A DNA stretch of 64,000 nucleotides from Actinoplanes sp. NBC_00393 (GTDB taxonomy: Bacteria > Actinomycetota > Actinomycetes > Mycobacteriales > Micromonosporaceae). Below the pieces are notes generated by a model. It was not told where the DNA came from and did no database searches. It was given only the letters and a program-made list of their open reading frames with translations. A program made the translations under genes and the position numbers. Of this stretch, positions 41,332-49,676 are shown piece after piece; the stretch's first letter is position 1; each line of letters opens with the position of its first letter. The stretch covers positions 4,616,501 through 4,680,500 of the forward strand of contig NZ_CP107942.1 in the NCBI RefSeq assembly GCF_036053395.1, in the 5' to 3' direction.

Positions 41332-43070
41332 GGGCTCGTCGATTTTTAACTCGCTGTTTTGATCAAGGCGGGTGCGGTGAATCCGGCGGCGCGGGTGTGA
41401 GCGGCGAGGTCGGTGTGGTTGGTGAGGCGGATGTTGCTGGGTTCGATGGGGTGCTGGATTTGGGTGAGCAGGGTGCGGGTGTTGCGGATGGCGACGTTGA
41501 TGGTGGTGCCGGCGACGCCGAACAGATCGGCGATGACCTTGCGGGGCAGTTGGTAGCGGTCGTGGAGCAAGGTGGCCAGTAGTTGGTGGCTGAGGGTGAC
41601 GCGGATCTTGCGGCCGCCGCCGCGGGGCCGGGCGTGGCCGCGCAGGTTGTGCAGGAACGCTTCGTGTTGGGCTTGATGGGGAACGGTGAGCCGGTTGATC
41701 AGGTCGTTCCATGCGCTGTCGGGCATGCCGGTGATGGCCGGGTGCACCAGCGCGGCCAGGTGATGCAGCGGTGGTAGGGCTGTCGCGGGTTCGCCGGCGG
41801 GTGTGGCCGGGTCGGGGCGCAGGGTGTAGTTCCAGTCGCCGTGCCAGTCGTGACGGTCGATGGCCAGGGTGCTCATCTGCTCGTCGGTGATGACGACGCC
41901 GGTCGGGTAGTGGCCGGTGTCGAGTTCGGCGTGCACGCGCAGCCCGCTGCTGGTGGTGGTCGCGGCGATCGTGTGGACGATGGTCTCGTGGCTGGTCAGG
42001 GGTCGTGCCCGCCAGTTCATCGAGATGTGGGCGAACAAGCGATGCTCGATACGGTTCCATTTACTGGTGCCGGGCGGGAAGTGGCAGACGGTGATCGGTA
42101 GCCCGATTTCGGCGGCGAGAGCGGCCAGATCCGTTTTCCAGGCGCGAGTGCGGTAGCCGTTGGATCCGCCGGCGTCCGCGGTGATCAAGAGCCGTCCGGC
42201 GTTCGGGTAGCGGTCACGGCCGTAGCCGTCCCACCAGCGGCGCAGAGTGGCGACGGCGAACGCGGCGGTGTTGTGGTCGGTGCCGACGGCGACCCAGCCG
42301 GTGTCGGCGGCCAGGTCGTAGACCCCGTAGGGGATCACCTGTCCCAGCTGCGGATCGGCGAAGTCGTGGGTGCGGACTACGGCCGGCTCACCGGCAGGCC
42401 GCCACTCGCGGCCCTTGTTCGCGAACGCGCCGACGAGTTCCTTCTTCTTCGTATCGACGCTGACGACCGGGTCACCGCTGGACAGATAATCCTTGACCTG
42501 CTCGTTGATGTAGCCGAACTGGGCGTCGCGGTCGGGATGGCGTCTGCCTTCCAGAGTCTTGGCATTGCCCTGAAGGCTGAATCCCTCACCGTGCAGCAGA
42601 GCAGCGATCGTGTCCGGCCCGGCCTTATGACCCCGCCCGGCCAGTTCCTGCGCAAGGTGGCGCAACGACTTCGTCGTCCATCGCAGCGGCGACATCGGGT
42701 CCCCCCGCTCGTCCGGCTCGACCAGCCCCAACAACGCCGGCATCAGAGCGGGATCATGTTCGGTCACCGGCTTCCGGCCGCCACCGGCACGGCGGACCCG
42801 GCCCAGCGGCGCCACCCCGGCCTCCAACTCATCGACGCCCGCAGCCACCGTGCCCTCCCGGACCCCGGCAGCTCGCGCTACCGCCCGGATCCCGCCATGC
42901 CCCAGCACCCGAGCCTCAGCACCCAGCAGCAACCGGCGTTGCCGCTCGTCCAGATGCGGCAAGATCACCTCAAACTTCGCTGCCAGCCTGCCCCGTTCCT
43001 CCTCCGATACCGCCATAACAGATCAACGCATCGAAATCCGCCAAGCAACGGCTTGTTCTTCGACGAGCCC
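41332..43070 (-). mobile_element. ISAzo13-type insertion sequence
   Basis: A complete 1739 bp element. The ends are inverted: GGGCTCGTCGA at 41332-41342 and its complement TCGACGAGCCC at 43060-43070, with weaker similarity continuing inward. TAA occurs directly outside both ends (41329-41331 and 43071-43073), consistent with a 3 bp target duplication. It carries one intact transposase gene. Being intact and with matching ends, it may still be active. Confidence 0.85.
41346..43016 (-). CDS. ISAzo13-family transposase
   Basis: A 556-residue DDE transposase. The N-terminal part has a helix-turn-helix (GGIRAVARAAGVREGTVAAG); the core shows VVSVDTKKKELVGAFANKGR (first Asp), LLITADAGGSNGYRTRAW (second Asp) and GTSKWNRIEHRLFAHISMNW (Glu), the pattern of the ISAzo13 group. 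Full length with no stop or frameshift. Start ATG 43016 lies 44 bp inside the right inverted repeat. Confidence 0.92.
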   Translation of the reverse strand: MAVSEEERGRLAAKFEVILPHLDERQRRLLLGAEARVLGHGGIRAVARAAGVREGTVAAGVDELEAGVAPLGRVRRAGGGRKPVTEHDPALMPALLGLVEPDERGDPMSPLRWTTKSLRHLAQELAGRGHKAGPDTIAALLHGEGFSLQGNAKTLEGRRHPDRDAQFGYINEQVKDYLSSGDPVVSVDTKKKELVGAFANKGREWRPAGEPAVVRTHDFADPQLGQVIPYGVYDLAADTGWVAVGTDHNTAAFAVATLRRWWDGYGRDRYPNAGRLLITADAGGSNGYRTRAWKTDLAALAAEIGLPITVCHFPPGTSKWNRIEHRLFAHISMNWRARPLTSHETIVHTIAATTTSSGLRVHAELDTGHYPTGVVITDEQMSTLAIDRHDWHGDWNYTLRPDPATPAGEPATALPPLHHLAALVHPAITGMPDSAWNDLINRLTVPHQAQHEAFLHNLRGHARPRGGGRKIRVTLSHQLLATLLHDRYQLPRKVIADLFGVAGTTINVAIRNTRTLLTQIQHPIEPSNIRLTNHTDLAAHTRAAGFTAPALIKTAS

Positions 43071-43072
43071 TA

Positions 43073-43186
43073 ACCAGCCTCAGCTACGGCCGAACCGCGC
43101 GAGCCGTCGCCCAAGCGGCTTATCAAGGGCCGATGACCAGCCTCAGCTACGGCTGAACCGCGCGAGCCGTCGCCTACGCGGGTAAT
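43073..43186. repeat. Two 63 bp tandem repeat copies right of the IS
   Basis: Copies start at 43073 and 43136 with accagcctcagctacggc and continue gaaccgcgcgagccgtcgcc. The second is cut short after about 50 bp. Together with the copy left of the IS they form the original array. Confidence 0.7.
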
Positions 43187-43307
43187 CGGGCGTGGCGTGA
43201 CGGCGCGCTGTTTCCCGGCGGGCGCGCTGGGGCCGGGACGGCCCAGGTGGTCGCGTCGTAGCGCAGGGAGGTGTAGCTGTGGTTGGGGACGGCGGGCTCT
43301 CGTACCG

Positions 43308-43796
43308 TCAATCGGCTGTTGCGCTCTTGTAGACGCCGCCCGTGGTGGGCTGGGGCCAGGACCCCGCGCTGGGGAGCGCGACCCCGCGCGCAGGCCCGTC
43401 GATCATCTGTTCCAGTTGAGTGTCCACCTCGGTGCGCAGTACCGCCATCGCCACCGTGACCGACTCGCGGATCGCGACGCACGTCTCGCAGCCGGCCCGG
43501 CACCACTGGTGCGCGGCGGCGACGTTGATCAGCGCGATGTGCAGTTCACAGATCTCGCGGGCGTGGCGCCGGTGGCCGGAGGGTTCCAGCCGGGCCGCGG
43601 CTGCCGCGATGGCGTCCTCTTCGACCTGGTAGACCCGCGCTGCCTGGCTGGTGAACCAGATGAAGTCGTCCTGGCTGATCACCGAAGCGGGCACCCGCGC
43701 GGCACACGGTGGACGATCCGCTCCACGGACATGGACCCTCCCCCGATGCGTGCCATGTTCCCCCAGGTGGCAGACGCTAACCGGGCACTCGATCAT
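43308..43796 (-). CDS. Hypothetical protein, possibly frameshifted at its 5' end
   Basis: A 162-codon frame whose convincing part is residues 37-145 (SQDDFIWFTSQAARVYQVEE, REICELHIALINVAAAHQWC, AGCETCVAIRESVTVAMAVL), a helical protein with a C-x3-C-x2-C cluster. The first 36 residues look non-native. A strong GGGGGAGGG site and ATG at 43732 open another frame (MSVERIVHRVPRGCPLR) that stops at 43679, just where the good frame begins, as if one base had been gained or lost. Otherwise translation could begin at a GTG at about 43690. Function unknown. Confidence 0.5.
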   Translation of the reverse strand: MIECPVSVCHLGEHGTHRGRVHVRGADRPPCAARVPASVISQDDFIWFTSQAARVYQVEEDAIAAAAARLEPSGHRRHAREICELHIALINVAAAHQWCRAGCETCVAIRESVTVAMAVLRTEVDTQLEQMIDGPARGVALPSAGSWPQPTTGGVYKSATAD

Positions 43797-43855
43797 GGGT
43801 CAATACGCTGGTCGTCCAACGGGGACGCTCCGAAACGACATGCTTACCATGCGGT

Positions 43856-44386
43856 GTGGATTCGGTACTGACAGCTGACCTGACGGGTGGGCAGCGGGCT
43901 GCGGTGCGGCGGCTGCTGGACGTGGCGTTCGACGGGGAGTTCAGCGACGAGGACTGGGAGCATTCGCTCGGCGGGGTGCACTTCATGGTGATCGAGGAGG
44001 GTGTGCCGGTCGCGCACGCCTCGGTGGTGCAGCGCCGGTTTCTGCACGACGGGCGGTCGCTGCGGTGCGGCTATGTGGAAGCGGTCGCGGTGCATCCGGA
44101 GCGGCAGCGGCGAGGGCTCGGGGCGGCGGTGATGAGCAGGGCCGAGCGGGTGATCGACGGCGGGTACCAGCTGGGGGCGCTGTCGGCGTCGGGGGCCGGG
44201 CGGGCTCTCTACCTGGCCCGGGGGTGGACGCCGTGGCAGGGGGCGACGGCCGTGCTCGCGCCGGAGGGGGTGGTCCGGACCGAGGAGGACGACGACAGCA
44301 CCTTCGTCCGGGAGGTGCCGGGCGGTGTGCCGCTGCGGCACACCGCGACGCTGATCTGCGACTGGCGCGACGGCGACGTCTGGTAG
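43856..44386 (+). CDS. Aminoglycoside 2'-N-acetyltransferase-like GNAT enzyme
   Basis: A 176-residue GNAT acetyltransferase that closely follows the AAC(2') family of mycobacteria: DEDWEHSLGGVHFMVIEEG, AHASVVQRRFLHDGRSLRCG, YVEAVAVHPERQRRGLGAAV (acetyl-CoA loop), GGYQLGALSASGAGRALYLA, RGWTPWQGATAVLAPEG and the ending CDWRDGDVW. In that family the enzyme acetylates the 2'-amino group of gentamicin-type aminoglycosides and may have a native cell-wall role. GTG 43856 lies 6 bp after a TACCAT -10 box, so the message may be leaderless. Confidence 0.88.
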   Translation: MDSVLTADLTGGQRAAVRRLLDVAFDGEFSDEDWEHSLGGVHFMVIEEGVPVAHASVVQRRFLHDGRSLRCGYVEAVAVHPERQRRGLGAAVMSRAERVIDGGYQLGALSASGAGRALYLARGWTPWQGATAVLAPEGVVRTEEDDDSTFVREVPGGVPLRHTATLICDWRDGDVW

Positions 44387-44412
44387 GACCGGCGACGTCT
44401 GGTAGGACCGGG

Positions 44413-44444
44413 GCCGGCGCCGCGGACGTCCCCGCGGCGCCGGC
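44413..44444. terminator. GC-rich hairpin after the acetyltransferase gene
   Basis: GCCGGCGCCGCGG and CCGCGGCGCCGGC pair perfectly over 13 bp around a 6-base loop, 27 bp after the stop. Just before it the last codons of the gene (ggcgacgtctggtaggacc) are duplicated in tandem, so a second copy of the stop region is present. Confidence 0.75.
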
Positions 44445-44541
44445 GGCCGGTTCAGCGCGGCGGATCGCCGCGCCGGGGCCGGTTGAGCGCAGCGGATCGC
44501 CGCGCTCGCGGCCGGTTCAGCGTGGCGGGTCGCCGCGCCGG
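44445..44541. repeat. Three 32-33 bp tandem repeats with internal palindrome
   Basis: Units begin ggccggtt at 44445, 44477 and 44510, each containing a short dyad around gcggatcgccgc. The third copy overlaps the end of the small ORF on the minus strand. They may act as extra terminator hairpins for the converging genes. Confidence 0.65.
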
Positions 44542-44681
44542 CGTGGGCGGGCGCGTGAGGCGGTGCTGCGCGACCGGCAGAGGGGGCGGACCGGTACGGG
44601 CTCGGCCGGCCCGCCGCCACCGTCGGCATCGTCCCCGCCGCCCGGCATGCCGAAGTCGAACGGGTCGTCGAACGGGCTCAT
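44517..44681 (-). CDS. Small ORF coupled to the lipoprotein gene
   Basis: A 54-codon frame whose ATG overlaps the lipoprotein stop (ATGA). The N-terminal part MSPFDDPFDFGMPGGGDDAD is acidic and Gly/Asp-rich; the C-terminal part is Arg-rich and partly encoded by the tandem repeat, so the ending may have been altered. No family known. The overlap is the main support. Confidence 0.45.
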   Translation of the reverse strand: MSPFDDPFDFGMPGGGDDADGGGGPAEPVPVRPLCRSRSTASRARPRRRGDPPR

Positions 44682-45550
44682 CCGGCGCTCCGCAGCGACT
44701 CGCAGCCGGACTCGTCGGGCAGCAGCGGCCGGAACAGCACGCTCCACTGCTTGCCGCCGGACACCCACGGGGTCTGCTGGTTGGCCTTCTCCGCGGCGGC
44801 CCAGACCTTGTCCTTCTCCGCGCCGGTCACGCTGACGCAGCGGATGTCCAGGTCCTTGTCGAGGGCGTCGCCGGGAAGCGCGGGGCCGGGCCAGTCGACC
44901 GGCTTGCCCTCGAGCCCGTCGCCGGTGGCCACGTACGCCCGGGCCAGCGCCGCCACCTCGGCCGGCCGGTAGGGCTCGGTGGCGTCGTCGAGCGCGGTCA
45001 GCTGCTCGACGAACTTCTTCAGCTTCGCCCGGGCCGTCTTCTGCGCCGAGGTGAGCGCCGGGTCGTCGGCCTGCGCCTCGTTGAGGGCGATCGCCTCGGC
45101 GGTCTCGGTGCCGTAGCCGGTGGCGACGGTGATCCGCGTGCTGGGAATGTCGGCGACGCCGGGTGAGCCGAAATCGGTCCCGGTCTTCACGCCGGCGGCG
45201 ACCGCGTCGGCGGTCAGTTTCCGCACCCGCTCCGGGGTGATCTGCTGCACCTGCAGGTTGGGCAGGGCCGGGCCGGGCGCGATCAGCGGCACCGGCCCGT
45301 CGGTGATCACCCGGCCGTCCGCGTAGACGGTGACCACCGGCAGCCGGCCCAGAAGGTACTGCGGGGGCACGAAACCGCCGCGATACTCGACGCGCAGGGC
45401 GACGCTGTCCGGGTCGGCGGTGGCACTTTCGGTGATCGGCTCGCCGGCGGCGGGGGCGCCGGCATCAGCCGCGGTGCCGGGCCGGGCGCAGGCGCCCAGC
45501 AGCAGGACGGGGATGGCGGCGGTGATCAGGAGGCCGCGGGTTCGGGTCAT
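44678..45550 (-). CDS. Secreted lipoprotein of unknown function
   Basis: A 290-residue lipoprotein. The signal MTRTRGLLITAAIPVLLLGA ends in the lipobox LLGAC, so it is anchored on the outer face of the membrane. The mature protein has VALRVEYRGGFVPPQYLLGR, VVTVYADGRVITDGPV and a C-terminal QWSVLFRPLLPDESGC, with two Cys near the end (RCVS and GCES) that could pair. ATG 45550 is set by the signal peptide. Function unknown. Confidence 0.82.
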   Translation of the reverse strand: MTRTRGLLITAAIPVLLLGACARPGTAADAGAPAAGEPITESATADPDSVALRVEYRGGFVPPQYLLGRLPVVTVYADGRVITDGPVPLIAPGPALPNLQVQQITPERVRKLTADAVAAGVKTGTDFGSPGVADIPSTRITVATGYGTETAEAIALNEAQADDPALTSAQKTARAKLKKFVEQLTALDDATEPYRPAEVAALARAYVATGDGLEGKPVDWPGPALPGDALDKDLDIRCVSVTGAEKDKVWAAAEKANQQTPWVSGGKQWSVLFRPLLPDESGCESLRSAG

Positions 45551-45620
45551 GATTGGTACGACGAGACGGCCGTCACCCCGGTTCCGACCGTTCGCGACTT
45601 TCCCGCCGAAAGTGTTCGCC

Positions 45621-45833
45621 CTACTCAGCGACCACGCGGGCCGTCCGCCCCTGCACCTCGACCACGTCACCCGGGTGCAGCTGGCGGCCCCGTCGCAGGT
45701 CCACCTCACCGTTCACGGTCACGTCCCCGGAGGCGATGAGGATCTTGCCCTCGCCGCCGGTGTCGATGAGGTCGGCCAGCTTGAGGAACTGGCCCAGCCG
45801 GATCATGTCGCCGTCGATCGGCACGTCACGCAT
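45621..45833 (-). CDS. S4-domain RNA-binding protein
   Basis: A 70-residue single-domain protein with the S4 fold: MIRLGQFLKLADLIDTGGEG, KILIASGDVTVNGEVDLRRG and RQLHPGDVVEVQGRTARVV. It resembles YbcJ-like stand-alone S4 proteins, which bind structured RNA. ATG 45833 gives the whole domain; the longer open frame runs into the divergent gene. The target RNA is unknown. Confidence 0.85.
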   Translation of the reverse strand: MRDVPIDGDMIRLGQFLKLADLIDTGGEGKILIASGDVTVNGEVDLRRGRQLHPGDVVEVQGRTARVVAE

Positions 45834-45909
45834 CCGCTCATCATGCGGGATCGGAAAAAGTTCTGCGAACACGTTGAACCATCGGGGCCCGTGATCCGAA
45901 CTACATCTC

Positions 45910-46710
45910 GTGAGGCTTCTGGGGATGGCCCGCCGCGCGGGCGTGCTGGCCACTGTGACCGCTGCTGTCGTGCTGTCCGCCGCCGCTCCGGCGGCGGCCG
46001 ACGTGACGGTGAGCCCGGCGAGCGCGCCGCAGGCCAGCGGCGTGAACCTGACTTTCCGGGTGACGAACTCCGGCACCGCGCCGGTCACCGAGGTGACCCT
46101 GCGGATTCCGAAGGACAGCCCGATCGCCGAGGTCTATCCGCTGTCGGTGGACTCGTGGGCGCCGAAGATCGAGTGGCAGAAACTCGCCCAGCCGCTCGAC
46201 ACGATCCACGGCGGCACACCGGTGGATCAGGCGACCAGCGCGATCGTCTGGCTCGCGGTGGGCAAGCCGCTGGCTCCCGGCGCGGCCACCGACCTGTCCG
46301 TCGCGGTGGGCCCGCTGCCGACGCTGAGTTCGCTGCGGTTCCCGATCGAGACGAAGTACGCCGACGGCAAGGCCGGCCCGGCCATGGCGGCCACCCTGTC
46401 GCTGACCCCGTCGGTCGGCGAAGCTCCGGCTCACCACAGCAACACCGGCCAGGCTCCCGCCGGCGAGCTGACGCCCGGTGAGCAGGCGGCGTTCGACAAG
46501 ATCCTCCAGGACGCCGACAGCGGCCCGTCGATGCTCGCGATCTCCGGCTGGGTGGTGGCCGCGCTGGCCCTGCTCGGCGCCGGCTGGGTGGTCCTGCGCA
46601 ACCGGCACCGCGCGACGACCGAGGAGGAGCCGGACGAGGAGCCGGGCGACGAGGACAAAGAGCCCGTCGCAGTCGGCGCCGGTGACAGCAAGTGGAGCTT
46701 CAAGGGCTGA
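45910..46710 (+). CDS. YcnI-like DUF1775 membrane-anchored protein
   Basis: A 266-residue protein: signal peptide (MARRAGVLATVTAAVVLSAA) with cleavage near AAADV, a YcnI/DUF1775 domain (VTVSPASAPQASGVNLTFRV, TLRIPKDSPIAEVYPLSV, SWAPKIEWQKLAQPL), a linker, a C-terminal membrane span (AISGWVVAALALLGAGWVVL) and an acidic tail. YcnI domains in copper loci bind Cu through an N-terminal His after cleavage; here the mature N-terminus is Ala or Asp, so that site seems absent. GTG 45910, or the ATG 15 bp later, could be the start. Confidence 0.85.
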   Translation: MRLLGMARRAGVLATVTAAVVLSAAAPAAADVTVSPASAPQASGVNLTFRVTNSGTAPVTEVTLRIPKDSPIAEVYPLSVDSWAPKIEWQKLAQPLDTIHGGTPVDQATSAIVWLAVGKPLAPGAATDLSVAVGPLPTLSSLRFPIETKYADGKAGPAMAATLSLTPSVGEAPAHHSNTGQAPAGELTPGEQAAFDKILQDADSGPSMLAISGWVVAALALLGAGWVVLRNRHRATTEEEPDEEPGDEDKEPVAVGAGDSKWSFKG

Positions 46711-46755
46711 CAACAGAGACTCCCACGCAGGCCGGGCGCCTGCAGCGGGAAAAAT

Positions 46756-46833
46756 GAGGATTGTTCACGACGGTGGAGATCATGCGGCTCGCTCGCGGGC
46801 CACACAACTCAAGGCCGGTCGTGAACAACCCTC
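46756..46833. repeat. 78 bp element with 16 bp inverted ends
   Basis: GAGGATTGTTCACGAC (46756-46771) and GTCGTGAACAACCCTC (46818-46833) are inverted copies with one mismatch, 46 bp apart. The sequence is less GC-rich than the surroundings. It may be a miniature mobile element or a long-loop terminator after the YcnI gene. No coding content. Confidence 0.6.
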
Positions 46834-46933
46834 ACCTCACGCGGGTGGGCGTGAGGCGTCGTGGGTAAGCGCGTGGGGCGCGAACCACGACCGGCGGGTG
46901 GGGCCCCGGGCAAGGCCCGTGATCCGCTTGTGG

Positions 46934-46961
46934 GGCGGGCGGGGAGAGATCTCCGCCCGCC
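46934..46961. terminator. Hairpin at the end of the DHH gene
   Basis: GGCGGGCGG and CCGCCCGCC pair around a 10-base loop, 6 bp beyond the stop of the minus-strand gene. It could also stop transcription from the converging gene. Confidence 0.65.
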
Positions 46962-46967
46962 TCGCCT

Positions 46968-47912
46968 TCAGACCGGCACCACCCGTTCCGTGCGCAGCGC
47001 GTCGATGATCTCGCGTTCCACCCGGTCCGACTCGTCGTGCGGGACCTGGCAGGTGCCGGCCGCGAGGTGACCGCCGCCGCCGTAGCGCAGCATCACCTCG
47101 CCGATGTCCACCGGAGAACTGCGGTCGATGATCGACTTGCCGCAGGCGAAGACGGTGTTCAGCTTCCCCCGGCCCCAGATGATGTGCATCGAGACGCGGG
47201 CCTCCGGGAACAGCGCGTAGACCATGAACCGGTTGCCGGCCTCGATGACCTCCTCGTCGCGCAGATCCACGATCACCACGTCGCCGTCGAGCCGGCAGAC
47301 CCGGTGCAGCTGGTCGACGAAGCGGGCCGAGCAGTCGTGGAACAGCTGGGCGCGCTCGGCCACGTCGGGCTGGGCGAGGATCTCGTGCACGTCCTGGATC
47401 TGGATGCACGCGTCGATGAGCTGCATCATCAGCTGGTAGTTGGAGATCCGGAAGTTGCGGAACCGGCCGAGCCCGGTCCGGCTGTCCATCAGGAAGTTCA
47501 GCAGGGTCCAGCCGGTCGGGCTGAGGATGTCGGTGAGCGAGTAGTCGGCGGAGTCGGCCTGGTCCACGGCCCGCATCAGGTCGTCGGAGACCTGCGGGAA
47601 CCGCTCCTTGCCGCCGAAGTGCTCGTAGATGACCCGGGCCGCGGACGGGGCCTCGGCGTCGATCACGTGGTTGCCGACGCCGGCGTCGTTGCGCAGCGTC
47701 TCCGAGTGGTGGTGGTCGAACACCATGTACGCGCGACCGTCGTACGGAAGATTGGTGAGGATGTCCCGGTCGGTGATCTCGACGACGCCGTCCTGGACGT
47801 CCTTGGGGTGCACGAAGAGGATGTTGTCGGCGTCGATCATGTCCAGGTGACGCAGCAGCACGGCACACACGAGACCGTCGAAGTCGCTACGGGTCACGAG
47901 CCGGTACTTCAC
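46968..47912 (-). CDS. DHH-family phosphoesterase
   Basis: A 314-residue DHH phosphoesterase. Metal ligands: TRSDFDGLVCAVLL (Asp pair), FDHHHSE (the DHH motif), and VDQADSADYSLTD; the C-terminal substrate domain has MLRYGGGGHLAAGTCQV. The family includes exopolyphosphatases, nanoRNases and cyclic-dinucleotide phosphodiesterases; this one cannot be assigned further. GTG 47912 has GAGGGGG in front and gives the family N-terminus YRLVTRSDFDG. Usually such proteins are cytoplasmic. Confidence 0.88.
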   Translation of the reverse strand: MKYRLVTRSDFDGLVCAVLLRHLDMIDADNILFVHPKDVQDGVVEITDRDILTNLPYDGRAYMVFDHHHSETLRNDAGVGNHVIDAEAPSAARVIYEHFGGKERFPQVSDDLMRAVDQADSADYSLTDILSPTGWTLLNFLMDSRTGLGRFRNFRISNYQLMMQLIDACIQIQDVHEILAQPDVAERAQLFHDCSARFVDQLHRVCRLDGDVVIVDLRDEEVIEAGNRFMVYALFPEARVSMHIIWGRGKLNTVFACGKSIIDRSSPVDIGEVMLRYGGGGHLAAGTCQVPHDESDRVEREIIDALRTERVVPV

Positions 47913-48100
47913 GGGGTCCCCCTCGGTTGCCAGACCTTTGCGCCCATTTTGCCACCTTTTTCGGGAAGGCCCGGGTCGCATCGACGTATGGACGTGTTCA
48001 CCGCCACTTCGTCCCGCTTTCCAGGAAGCGGGTGAACCGCTCAAGGGCTGCTCTGCGTAAGGTTCAGACGGACGGCATCGAACCGGAGGACACGCAGAAG

Positions 48101-49594
48101 ATGGACCACGCACCTCAGCTCATCCAGGAGCGCAGCGCCCCACCAGCCACGCTGGTGATCTTCGGCGCCTCCGGCGACCTGACCCGCCGCAAGCTGCTGC
48201 CGGCGGTGGAGAGCCTGGCCCGGCACAACCGGCTGCCGGACCAGTTCGCCCTGGTCGGTGTCGCGCGCACCGGGATGAGCGACGAGCAGTTCGCGGAGAG
48301 CGCGCTCGGCGGCCGCAGCCTCGCCGAGAAGCGCCAGCTGGCCGGTGGCGTGCGGTACGTGGCCGGCGGCTACGACGACCCGGAGACGTACAAGCGTCTC
48401 GCCGAGACCCTCGACGAGCTGGACGCGCAGCGTGGCACCTCGGGCAACCGGCTGTTCTACCTGTCCACCCCGGCCAACGCGTTCGAGCCGGTGATCAACG
48501 GGCTGGCCGGCGCCGGGCTCAACCAGCCGCGCGAGGGCTCCTTCGCCCGTCTGGTCATCGAGAAGCCGTACGGGCGGGATCTGGCCACCGCCCGCGAGCT
48601 GGACGCCGTCGTGCACAGCGCGTTCGACGAGCCGCAGGTCTTCCGGATCGACCATTACCTGGGCAAGGACACCGTCCAGAACGTGCTGGCGCTGCGCTTC
48701 GCCAACTCGATCTTCCAGCCCATCTGGGACCGTTCCTGGGTCGACCACGTGCAGATCACCGTGGCCGAGACGCTCGGCGTCGGCACCCGCGGCGGTTTCT
48801 ACGAGCACGCCGGCGCGATGCGCGACATCGTGCAGAACCACGTGCTCCAGGTCCTCGCCCTGGCCCTGATGGAGCCGCCCGCGTCGTTCGGCGCCGAGGG
48901 CCTGCGCAACGAGAAGGTGAAGCTGCTGCAGGCGATCCGGCTCCCCACCGACCGCGACATCGCCGAGGCGGCGGTCCGCGGGCAGTACACCCGGGGTGGC
49001 ACCCGCGAGGAGCTGATGGCCGGCTACCGCGAGGAGGTCGGCGTCGACCCGCTGTCGCGCACGGAGACGTACGCGGCGATGCGCCTGAACGTGGACAACT
49101 GGCGCTGGGCGGGTGTGCCGTTCTACGTGCGCACCGGTAAGCGCCTGCCGGCCCGGCTCACCGAGGTGGCCCTGCAGTTCCAGCGGCCGCCGCACCTGCC
49201 GATCCCGAACGACCAGCTCACCGGGCTGGAGGCGGACGCGCTGATCCTGCGGATCCAGCCCAACGAGGGCATCTCGCTGCGCTTCGGCGCCAAGGTGCCG
49301 GGTCACTCGTTCCGGGTGCGCACGGCCAGCATGGACTTCTCATACGAGTCGACGTTCGCCGAGGAGTCCCCGGAGGCGTACGAGCGGCTGCTGCTGGACG
49401 CGCTCATCGGTGACGCGTCGCTGTTCATCCGCAGCGACGAGGTGCAGCAGTGCTGGCGGATCGTCGACCCGATCATCGAGCACTGGGAGAAGGACAACTC
49501 GCCGATACCGACGTACGAGGCGGCGTCCTGGGGCCCGACCGACGCGGACCGGCTGATCGGCCGCCACGGCCGCAAGTGGCGAAACGCGACCTGA
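48101..49594 (+). CDS. zwf: Glucose-6-phosphate 1-dehydrogenase
   Basis: A 497-residue enzyme oxidising glucose-6-phosphate to 6-phosphogluconolactone with NADP, the entry to the pentose phosphate pathway. Seen: IFGASGDLTRRKLLPAVESL (coenzyme site), VIEKPYGRD, the active-site RIDHYLGKDTVQN and VPFYVRTGKRL. ATG 48101 follows GGAGGA at 48085-48090. No opcA, pgl or gnd gene is adjacent, unlike the usual actinobacterial tkt-tal-zwf-opcA set, so it may be a second zwf. Confidence 0.95.
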   Translation: MDHAPQLIQERSAPPATLVIFGASGDLTRRKLLPAVESLARHNRLPDQFALVGVARTGMSDEQFAESALGGRSLAEKRQLAGGVRYVAGGYDDPETYKRLAETLDELDAQRGTSGNRLFYLSTPANAFEPVINGLAGAGLNQPREGSFARLVIEKPYGRDLATARELDAVVHSAFDEPQVFRIDHYLGKDTVQNVLALRFANSIFQPIWDRSWVDHVQITVAETLGVGTRGGFYEHAGAMRDIVQNHVLQVLALALMEPPASFGAEGLRNEKVKLLQAIRLPTDRDIAEAAVRGQYTRGGTREELMAGYREEVGVDPLSRTETYAAMRLNVDNWRWAGVPFYVRTGKRLPARLTEVALQFQRPPHLPIPNDQLTGLEADALILRIQPNEGISLRFGAKVPGHSFRVRTASMDFSYESTFAEESPEAYERLLLDALIGDASLFIRSDEVQQCWRIVDPIIEHWEKDNSPIPTYEAASWGPTDADRLIGRHGRKWRNAT

Positions 49595-49676
49595 CCTCGC
49601 GATTCCTGCGGAGCTCGGCGGGCTCGCATAGGGTGGTTCGCAAGCCCGCCCCGCTCCCCCGGAAAGAAACACGCCT

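Noticed and set aside
43174..43506. 110-codon minus-strand ORF next to the IS
   Set aside because: It overlaps the better-supported hypothetical in another frame; only its last 45 codons look protein-like and no ribosome site is seen.
48044..48100. Longer zwf start
   Set aside because: GGAGGA at 48085-48090 and the family N-terminus support 48101.
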